From the NCBI GenBank assembly GCA_028023455.1, contig JAQFVV010000319.1, forward strand, positions 932,001-996,000: a DNA stretch of 64,000 nt, read 5' to 3'. Both the position numbers and the translations under genes were made by a program. Source of the stretch: Epiperipatus broadwayi (Eukaryota; Onychophora; Udeonychophora; Euonychophora; Peripatidae). This document shows, piece by piece, positions 56,005 to 64,000 of this stretch. How positions within the stretch are numbered: the first letter of the stretch is position 1; the number at the start of each line of letters is the position of its first letter. The notes beneath the pieces were generated by a model. The model was not told where the DNA came from. It made no database searches and saw only the letters and a program-made list of their open reading frames with translations.

Positions 56005-56781
56005 AAACTTTTATAGTTATATAAATTTTTTAATACAAATTATGTTTTTGTATGTAAAGGCATCTGAAGGCATTATTGGCCACAATTACTAAGATGTTAT
56101 TAGTAATGTCATTGTGGCAATAAAAATCAAATGAATGATCTCTACATTTCTGTATACTGTATTGAGTTTAAGCTCTTGTGATGAATAATAAAGCATTACA
56201 ACAACCTAGGCATCTTGTATTTATTAATGGATCAAATTTTATTTTACAAGACTGTGGATGCAATTAATAAAACTGATAATAGAACTTCTGTTCAACACTA
56301 ATGATGAAAAGGGTAATAGTATGAATATTGAAACCTACTGCTTGATGGCATTGTTTTTCACACAATGCACATCAATATATCATTTTAGCGGCCTAACTTA
56401 TAGGTAACAGTACAAGTGTTGTTTAGAGCAGTAACAGGCCACCTAGAGGGTGGTGTATCCTATGATTACATAACAAAATACTATGCCCATTGACTTGCAA
56501 CAGTATTTCTCAAGTGATGCAAATCAATTCTTGCTACAGTCTCATTTGATGGTGGCCATATTTGAAGGATGTAAAACTATCAAAAAAATTCAATGTGGAA
56601 AATTTTTGAGAAAGCATAGTGGATTTAATATTACATATTAAAAATTGTCATGCTATCATGTATCCCACCTGAAGAATTTCAACTAACCTGAAAAGGTTAG
56701 GGTTTTCAGCAGAGTTCTGCTGAGTTCATGTGCAAATCCACTTTTATGCATGAATCTGTATGAGAACAGTAGAATGTTGGC

Positions 56782-56979
56782 ATGGCAAGTGTTCAAAATT
56801 GGTTGACAGGGAGTGAATTGCTGGCCACAGAAGTTGATGCTGTTGTGTTTTTTCAGAAAGAGAATAAACATCCTGCCAGATGGGAAGTTATGCATTTGCA
56901 GGAGGAGCATGGTTTAGTCAACTACAGGATCTGGGGATTTTCATTGCCACTTCTGCATGTGTACCTAAGGTCTGCCTAG
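56782..56979 (+). pseudogene. unidentified coding-like stretch in element X1
   Basis: A 65-codon frame in a locally less AT-rich segment with balanced amino-acid usage (starts MASVQNWLTGSELLATE). I do not recognise a domain. It may be a relic of a gene carried by the element, or chance. No splice sites or homologue were seen in the window. Confidence 0.2.
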
Positions 56980-57059
56980 GGAAAGTTGGTTGGACAGCTC
57001 CAAAATTCCATTACATACAGCTTTGAGACTCATCTATTGGAGTCAAACAAACTGTAACT

Positions 57060-57900
57060 CCTCACCCCCCTAAAATGTTTAATTTATGAAAATGAACTGT
57101 TTAATTAAGGCTTTTTAAAAAAGGCAAAATATAAAGGAAGAACTTTTTGCTATCATATAAAGGTTTCGGTAGCATAAATATATATAAAAAAATCTCATTA
57201 TAAAAAAATAAAAGATGATAATTAAAAATCAAACCAACCTCCCTCCACCCTCTAAAAACCAACTGAACCTTTATTAAAATTGAATTGATTAATAAGGCTT
57301 TACAACACAAAAAAAGCTCGAAATCAATAAAAAGTCAATAAGGAAAAAAGGCAATAATTTAAAAGCAAACCAACCTCCCTCCAATAATTCGTATATTTTG
57401 TTAATCTATCTCTTTAAATGTATTCTATATTTAAACACATTTAAAATTAATATGCAAAGTTTCCAGTACATTGACAAAAGATACTAAAAGATGAGAATAA
57501 AATTCAGACCACCACCCCTCCACCCTCTAAAAATGAACTGTTGGTTTATTAATTAAAACTGAATTGTTTAAGGTTTTAATTAAAAAAGAAGCTCAAAATC
57601 CAAAAAAAGACAATAATTTAAAAGCAAACCAACCCCCGTCTACTACCTAAAAACAAAGTGCTGTTTGTTTATTAAAAAAGCAAAATAAAACGTACAAGTT
57701 TTATGTATAGAAAGAGGTAAAAAAAAATTGTTTTACTGTAGTATATGTAAAGAAACCGATAATTCAAAATAAAAAATAAAAGCTCAAAATAAAAAAAAAG
57801 TTGATAATTTAAAAGCAACCCCCCCTCCACACCATATAAAAAGGAAGTGTTTATTTATTAAAAACACAAATAAATCATATGAGTTTAATGTATAAAAAGT
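57060..57900 (+). repeat. degenerate A/C-rich tandem repeat
   Basis: The phrase AATTTAAAAGCAAACCAACC with CTCCCTCCA and variants returns at about 57222, 57357, 57505, 57618 and 57806, each followed by an A-rich stretch with 'aaaagc' and 'gtttattaa'. Unit spacing is irregular (115-190 bp). Confidence 0.65.
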
Positions 57901-58402
57901 AAATAAAATATTTTTTTACAGTAGTATTCTGTAAAGAAGCTGCCAGCCTGTGCATCGGTATATTGATGTGCATTGGGCGATGATGAGTGCCATCAAATGG
58001 TAGGGTTCAGTATTTATACTATTACCATGAAAATTCATAATAGCTTTTATTAAGGATTATGAAACAATGAAAGCTGTTTTTTTTTAAAAATTAATGAAGG
58101 TTAATACATAAAGTCTGGCTTCATAATCATTCATTGATTTAATGTGTGAATACTAACATCCTATTAACTCATCATTGAATAATAAAATTTTACACCTAGT
58201 TATCTATGATAAAGATGGAGCATAAACAACATTCATAATAAAATTAATTTAAAATTTAAAAATGAGATAAATATAAATCAGAAATAAAACTTAATGTCTT
58301 TTATATTTTAAGTATAAAATTAATTTTATGTATATGATATAATTATGTTAGTACAACACTTAAAATCAAAATATTATTTATAAGAAATTAATGAGGTCAA
58401 GA

Positions 58403-60266
58403 TATAGAAGTTTTAGTTGTCTTTTGATAGCCAGTCAATGCTACTTGTTTGCATTGTTTATGTGTTAAAACAATAAAATGTAATGTTACTGGGCCATGAT
58501 TTAAAAAAATAGTGACTTTTTTATCTCTTAAATTTTTTCTACTCCATCTTTTAATATTTCATTTTTGGTGGGGTTTTTTTTATTTTTGATTATACGGGCG
58601 ATTGTTTTTTGTGACTTTAACTTTTATTTTTGAAAACAATTTTTATTACCTTTTTTAAAAAATAAAAACAACCAAAAATAACTTCTGTCTTTAACTTTTA
58701 CAAAGTATTTCTCAATATATCCCCCCCCCCAAATAAAATAAGATCAAAACTTTTGACTTTTTTAAGTTTCTTTTTTTTTGTTTAAAAATACAGCCAATTT
58801 TTTTTGGCCTATAAGAAAAAAATTTTTGCCTTTATTTGTATACCACTGATATACTAAAATTTTTATTTTTAAAACCAATTTTATTACCTTTTTTAAGAAA
58901 TAAAAACAAACCAAAAATAACTTTTGTCACAGTGAAAACAAAGTATTTCTCAACACACTCCCCCAAAAATAAAAATAACCTCTTTTTTGGCTTTAACTTT
59001 TATTTTTGAAATCAATTTTTATTACCTTTTTTAAAAAATAAAAACCAAAAATAACTTGCATCTATAACTTTTACAAAGTATTTTTCAATCCATTCCTCTT
59101 CCCCAAATTAAAATAAGATCAAAACTTTTGACTTTTTCAAGTTTCGTTTTCTTTTTTTTTTTTTTGTTTAGAAATATAGCCACTTTTTTTCCAATAAGGC
59201 AATATTTTTTCGGCTTTATTTGTATACCGCTGATATACTAAAACTTTCATTTATTAAAAACAATTTCTGTTAGTTTTTTTAAAAAATAAAAGCAAACAGA
59301 AATAACTTTGGTCTCTATCTTTTGTCTCAGTGAAGACAAAGTATTTCTAAACCCACTCCCTCTTCTGTCTAAAAATTAAAATAAGATCAAAACTTGACTT
59401 TTTCAACTTCTGTTGTCTTTTTTTTTTAAAGATTTTGATTATACAGTATTTTTTTTGGCTTAATTTGTATTATGTGATGTCTATTTTACCATTTTTTTAA
59501 AAAAAAATCCTTTTCTTATTATTTACATTTTTTGATTCTTTCAACACACCAGCACAAAAAAATTACATTCAGACATTTACACATTTTATTTTATTTTTTT
59601 CAGATTTAAAATAGTGACTTTTTTTTGACTGTACGGTGATTTTAATTATGCTATTTCTATTTTGCCCTTACTATTAATGACATTTTTGATCCTTTTATTT
59701 TTTCATACTACATCATTAAAATTTTATTTTTAATAATGGAATACATTAAGTTGCATTAGCCTGACTGACATCGGTAAGTGGCACAATTGGTGCACCATTT
59801 TATTGTCTTGCATAATTTCTCACGAAAGCATGAGTTTTCGCATAAGCTCAGTTGAAATATGTCCGGCCCTACCCTTTCCCAATATTTTTCAAATTCCACA
59901 TTGGGTAGAAAAGGGTGGGGACAGTGTAACAATTCTTAATGAGTCAGACTGCATGATTTAAGTAGAAATTAAATTACTCTGCTATGGAGATATCAAAACT
60001 TGTGGCCACTTGAAATCCAAACACATTCAGATGATATGGTACTGATTAGTGAATTGTGTGAATTCGCATAAAGTGTCATGAAGCACAAATCAGGCCATAA
60101 TACATCTGTGCAAAGCCATCAACTGGCCTGCAATGGCTAAGATAAACACAACTGTTTTTTTAGCCATAAGTGTAGGCTGTTGAAATGGCATTTTTATGTG
60201 TTTTAACACAAACGATGCCATCAAGTGGCCATGACCAGCTATCAAAAGACAAACAAAGTTTCTATA
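58403..60266. mobile_element. inverted-repeat-ended element X2, about 1.86 kb
   Basis: The left end TATAGAAGTTTTAGTTGTCT-TTTGATAGCC (58403 onward) matches the reverse complement of 60187-60266 (TATAGAAACTTTGTTTGTCT-TTTGATAGCT), and the similarity goes on into CACTTGATGGCAT. The TTGATGGCAT-like motif also occurs in both ends of X1, so X1 and X2 are related and lie in tandem. The interior is a T-rich degenerate repeat. No transposase was recognised. Confidence 0.5.
58500..59720 (+). repeat. degenerate T/A-rich tandem repeat with C-runs
   Basis: The block 'AACCAAAAATAACTT ... ACAAAGTATTTCTCAA ... CCCC ... AAGATCAAAACTTTTGACTT' returns starting at about 58670, 58910, 59043 and 59295, with unit spacing of roughly 130-250 bp. 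Contains a C10 run near 58720. Confidence 0.65.
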
Positions 60267-60957
60267 CATAAATAAATAAAATAACAATTTTATTCACATA
60301 AATCAATTGACATATTTTAAAAGATCTAAGTAAAATTATTTGAGCTGGCTAAATAATTTAAACTGAAGTGAATCATGATCTATAAATATTGTAATGAAGA
60401 ACCCTATTAAACACAATTATAATTGAGCCATACTTGATCATAACTATAATAATTTTACTAACATGATCACAACGGTGATGAGCAAACTAAAAGTGATTAT
60501 CACTTTAAATCTTAGTGTTGATATTCTTAACACCTCACAAATATCTCCTTGTCATAATATGAATAAAACAGTTATCCTAAGGCTTCTAAAATATTTGTAT
60601 GTTCATGCCTGTTATTTTATTGAAACACAGACTGGTGTCTCAAGCAAACTAAGCTTAAATCACTTGAAAGATCATGTTAGCACCAACCGTAATTTTGGCA
60701 TCTATAAACCTCACTGGTAATATTGCAGTATTTGGTTACTGTGATATAATATTACTAAAAAATTGATAAAGCAAAATAATGTTAATACCAGTTTTATGTC
60801 GGTAGTAACATGCAAGTGGTCTTTATGTTTTTTTAAACAATTGCAACCTTTCTTGATAATCGTCTACATCATTAGCTAACTAATAATAAATTAGATTTTT
60901 TAAAAAGAAAATGTAAATACACACACATACGCGCACACACACATATATATATATATG
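60267..60957. other. AT-rich DNA with a short CA microsatellite
   Basis: Nothing coding is supported. A CA/TA microsatellite at about 60918-60956 adjoins the MITE. Confidence 0.5.
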
Positions 60958-61291
60958 TTAATTCTAATATTTTCACGGATAAAAGATGTCATATTATTAC
61001 TATTTGTGGGATATGAAAGATGTGAATTAAAGAAGATTAACAACATTTAAAAGAAGCTATTGGAAGAGAAAATAAATTTTAAAACTTCTTAACCAATATA
61101 TAAGGAGAAAGAAAACAATAAAAACGATTTTAAATCTCATGTGCATACTTATTATAATTTGAGAAAGAGAACGCTCTGAGGAAGGTACTTGATATTGTAC
61201 TAAAATGTCAGGATTTAGCTTTTTAACTACACGGAATATCCCAAAAATAGTAATAATAATATGACATCTTTTATCCGTAAAAATATTAGAA

Positions 61292-61297
<6 letters not shown>
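60958..61297. mobile_element. 340-bp MITE with about 55-bp terminal inverted repeats
   Basis: The left 60958-61012 TTAATTCTAATATTTTCACG-GATAAAAGATGTCATATTAT... is mirrored almost perfectly by 61236-61297. Both ends sit in TA repeats. The middle carries CTGAGGAAGGTACTTGATAT-TGTACTAAAATGTC (61173-61206), which recalls the 'gaggaagg...cgaaacgtc' stretch found in many Penelope elements. It may therefore be a foldback Penelope derivative rather than a DNA-transposon MITE. Confidence 0.7.
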
Positions 61298-61335
<38 letters not shown>

Positions 61336-61362
61336 AACAGGATATATATATATATATATGCG
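61298..61362. repeat. (TA)n arrays separated by TTGTAACAGG
   Basis: TA repeats to about 61332, the junction TATTGTAACAGG, then about 10 more TA units. Confidence 0.9.
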
Positions 61363-61597
61363 TTATATTCAAATTTTAATAGTAACTTTTTTTATCTAAT
61401 ACAGAATTAAAAACAAACTGTCAAAATGCACAAATAACGAATTATTAATTTATTAATATGTTAGATTGATTTAAATATTAAAATAAGCTTTAAAAAATAA
61501 ATAAATTATAGAATCGAAGCAAAGATTCTAATGTTTAAATAAAATATATAATAAAAACCTTTTTAATAATAGCGAAGATTTTTTAATTATAAAAAAA

Positions 61598-61830
61598 TTA
61601 CAAACAGATCCTTGAGGCAAAATCACAATTAAAGAAATGATTACGAAATAGATAAGAGTTCCCACCCAGAGATAGAGACACAGACCTCAGTGGAAAACCC
61701 AAAAGCTCACCTTGGACACGAAGAATATACCAATAAAATATAAATAATGAAATATGTTTGATGAATCCATGCATTCCAGAGATAAGGTGCCTGGGGAGTA
61801 TAAAAGGAAAAACCAAAACGATAATTAGTT
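61598..61830 (-). other. less AT-rich segment, possible repeat relic
   Basis: A 72-codon minus-strand frame includes VQGELLGFPLRSVSLSLGGN. The phrase 'GGTGAG-TTT-GG-TTTTCC/ACC-CTGAG' weakly resembles the RTE 5' UTR near 31530. The identity is unknown and the similarity may be chance. Confidence 0.25.
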
Positions 61831-62680
61831 ATAGTTGGATAATCAGAAAATTAAAGTTTTGAATTCATCTGTAAAAAAATAATTTTAAAAGTTATCACCA
61901 TCACCAAAAAAAAATGTAATTAGCTTCATCGTGCTTCCTTTGGTGCGGCCGGTTGAAGGCAGCTTTCATCTCCACGGATCCCGTCTTCAGAAACCAGCAT
62001 AAAGGCTTCATACATCATCATAAGTCTTCATAGATCTTCATCGCAAAGGAATGAGCATGGATAAAGGAAAGTATAATTTATAAAAGATAAAATGAAATAT
62101 AAACTGTTAAATTTAAAATATTAGAACTTTATCTGTCTTTAAATGAATAATAGACTTTCTCTCTCAAGCAAACCTGAACTTTATTTCTATAAACTCTTAT
62201 TTAAAGTCTTAAACGTAATCTCTTAAAAAAAGTATTGTATTTTTTTTTAATATTTTTATTCATGATTAATTAATATCTGTTTGTAATAGGGTAGGGGTTT
62301 GCGATTGCAAACTTAAATTTAAAAATAGAAACGTATATCATTATTTGTGCATTATTAAATTTAAAAGAAAAGTAGGTTAAATAATATTTGTAGTAAGAAA
62401 GTAAGTTAAATATAATGCTAATTTTTAAATGATTTTAAAACTGTAAACTAAATATTTTTTTTAATTAAATTAATAAAATGATTTAAAATGTTAATTGAGT
62501 ATAGATGGCTGCTAGACGAGTTTAAATATGTTACTTTAAAGAGGGTTTTGATTTCAGACTATTTGTTTCGTAGTTGTGTTAATGCTGGTGGAGAGATATA
62601 TGGATGTTTAGATCAATGTAATGTGAAGTGTGCTAGCACCTAGGGTGACAAATCCACTGAATGCATGACCCCAAAGAGGT
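61831..62680. other. AT-rich DNA, nothing recognised
   Basis: No supported feature. The stretch at 61920-62060 is less AT-rich and contains repeated CTTCAT/TCATCA phrases, but has no clear identity. If the exon-like block to its right is a gene end, the lower part would be its 3' untranslated region. Confidence 0.4.
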
Positions 62681-62682
62681 AG

Positions 62683-63000
62683 TCATACCATTGAAATGGA
62701 AGCAGACGTATTTCCTGCGCCATTGAGCCATTCCAGCTCTATGGATTTTGGACAATAAGCCGGCAAGATAAGACCGCTCTCCCATCCATACATAGCGTTT
62801 CTCTTCATTGTTTTATATGCATGTTTCCTTCGCCTGACAGATGCACATTCCTGCGGGATGAAGGCCATGTCTTCTCCAATAATATCACACTGTTCAGACA
62901 CACATTCCTGTTGATGTGATTCTATGCTAACATGTTCACATTGCATTGGTTGCTGATATATATCTGGAAGCAAGTATTGGTGTGGCTGCAGACCTTTAGT
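62683..63000 (-). CDS. exon-like coding segment of unknown gene
   Basis: The minus-strand frame is open from a stop near 63017 to a TGA at 62683. The encoded piece (about 105 residues) has balanced composition, including HQQECVSEQCDIIGEDMAF and ESGLILPAYCPKSIELEW, and clearly higher G+C than its surroundings. No ATG precedes it, so it would be an internal or last exon; a possible donor ATG|GTATGA lies just before the stop. I do not recognise a domain. It could be the end of a host gene or a captured gene fragment. Confidence 0.4.
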   Translation of the reverse strand, partial: TKGLQPHQYLLPDIYQQPMQCEHVSIESHQQECVSEQCDIIGEDMAFIPQECASVRRRKHAYKTMKRNAMYGWESGLILPAYCPKSIELEWLNGAGNTSASISMV

Positions 63001-63430
63001 GCAGAATCAATTGTTTGAAGGTCTTTTAATTGCGTCTAGGTAGCTCATTTATACTCAACATTCTAAAATTTAAAATTAAAGTTAAAAACAAATAAAATAA
63101 TAATGGAACAGAAAAAAACATAAATTTCTTCTTGTGTTATAAAAATTAATTTTTTAAAGTTTGTGTGTTATAAATTATATACATAAATAAAATCTTTTTT
63201 TTGTATTATTAATACTGACAGTGATTGCTTTTTTAATTCTTTATTATTAAAAATATATTTTAATAAATATATAAGTTTCTGTGTCTACTTGAGCTAGTGA
63301 CTAGGGCTGGCAGTCACAGTCTTAACAGTGTGTATCTGTCGACTTTATAAATTTTTTAGGTTCAAAGTAGCCTAGTGGCACTCTGTCGGCAGATGTGGTA
63401 AGACTGGATACTTCACCTTCACCCCGACCG

Positions 63431-63436
<6 letters not shown>
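63001..63436. other. AT-rich DNA, nothing recognised
   Basis: No feature supported. The stretch 63290-63430 is less AT-rich (CTGGCAGTCACAGTC, CACCCCGACCG) but has no identity I can name. Confidence 0.4.

Positions 63437-63464
<28 letters not shown>
63437..63464. repeat. (TA)n array
   Basis: About 14 TA units ending in ATATTGTACCC, as at 35160-35172. Confidence 0.9.
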
Positions 63465-63467
<3 letters not shown>

Positions 63468-64000
63468 ACCCTTACTTCTTGATATATATAAAATAGTTTA
63501 AAAATACAACTAGCTCAGTTACATTATTATGCTTAATTAAAATTTGCATATCTATCTTTAATATACTTTTATATTATCATATCTTAATTAAATTTATTAT
63601 CAATCATCAAAATCAATATAATTCTAGATTATATTAATTAAATAAGTATTTATAAAATTATGAGACTGCGAAGTAAAGTTACAAAGCAATAAGCAGATTT
63701 ACACTGAGTCAATATCTCCCAAGATACTGTCTCAATGGCATAAGAATACTATCACTACCCTATCACTTTACCACTACATCTATAGCATTCTTATGGCTTT
63801 TAAATGAAATGAATTATCTTCAATAATACTAAAATAATTCCTAACTTAAACTTAAAATATAATTAAATAATCTCAGGTTCTTCTAAGTTTTAAGATAATA
63901 ATAATTCATGTAAATAAGTATGATGTGGGATTTTATATCAAACTTAAATACACCTAACTTATTTTAATAATAATAATAAATAATAATCTTAAAGTGTAAT
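63461..64000 (+). repeat. second copy of the 35.17-35.72 kb repeat (runs off window)
   Basis: Same starting motif at a TA array, same orientation and the same order of landmarks as 35167-35720. It may mark the beginning of another duplicated block outside the window. Confidence 0.7.

Larger units (their letters stand above)
56312..58026. mobile_element. inverted-repeat-ended element X1, about 1.7 kb
   Basis: The left end (56312-56378) GGTAATAGTATGAATATTGA ... TTGATGGCA ... CAATGCACATCAATATA recurs in inverted orientation at 57958-58026. The interior holds a less AT-rich part (56400-57000) and A/C-rich degenerate repeats (57060-57900). No transposase was recognised. Could be a foldback-type or non-autonomous DNA element. 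Confidence 0.5.

Noticed and set aside
57101-57310. 69-codon minus-strand open frame in element X1
   Set aside because: Lies in an A/C-rich tandem repeat whose units are not conserved as codons.
60463-60720. 85-codon plus-strand open frame
   Set aside because: No recognisable domain, no splice support and no second copy; composition fits AT-rich noncoding DNA.

Overview
The window is strongly A+T-rich eukaryotic DNA made mostly of transposable elements, microsatellites and duplicated intronic sequence. It carries RTE-type LINEs, Penelope-like retroelements with GIY-YIG endonuclease, Ty3/Gypsy LTR elements, a pogo/Tigger-like DNA element and a tRNA-derived retroposon. This mix points to an invertebrate animal. 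The phylum cannot be fixed from sequence alone. There are no bacterial-style genes, operons or CRISPR arrays.

1-16465: a tandem array of one LTR retrotransposon on the minus strand, LTR-internal-LTR-internal-LTR, with the first LTR cut by the window edge. The LTRs are unusually long (about 4.8-5.0 kb). The internal regions are short (about 1.5-1.6 kb) and keep only a coiled-coil gag N-terminus, a 45-48 bp minisatellite, a scrap of integrase C-terminus and a polypurine tract. It resembles the LARD class of non-autonomous elements. 16466-26000: TA/TG microsatellite, a Penelope fragment (-), a Gypsy integrase C-terminal fragment (+), a pyrimidine-rich tract, a long TA array and much AT-rich DNA with nothing recognisable.

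26709-33242: two near full-length RTE LINEs on the minus strand, one nested inside the other. Each is flanked by its own target-site duplication (11 bp and 8 bp), and the outer insertion has empty-site paralogues at about 49.23 and 52.04 kb.

34-54.3 kb (minus strand) is the most interesting part. Nine tiny exon-like blocks (eight of exactly 30 bp, one of 29 bp) lie between canonical AG and GT splice dinucleotides. They alternate strictly between two types (b-a-b-a-b-a-b-a-b in transcription order). In the phase compatible with all of them, each encodes a Thr/Ser/Pro/Ile-rich decapeptide. They sit in 2-3 kb modules copied by segmental duplication. This looks like part of a mucin-like micro-exon gene or gene cluster, comparable in architecture to the micro-exon genes and polymorphic mucins known from schistosomes. 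A possible signal-peptide exon lies at 44896-44976. The modules have been invaded by RTE, Penelope (including a 1.1 kb palindromic pair) and a pogo-like element.

54.7-64 kb: a pogo/Tigger-like non-autonomous transposon, a tRNA-derived retroposon with 14-bp target duplication, two tandem elements with inverted-repeat ends and A/C-rich or T-rich internal tandem repeats, a 340-bp MITE with about 55-bp inverted ends, one exon-like coding stretch of unknown function (62683-62973), and at the right edge a second copy of sequence found at 35.17-35.72 kb. All homologies were judged by eye; no alignment or database search was run.
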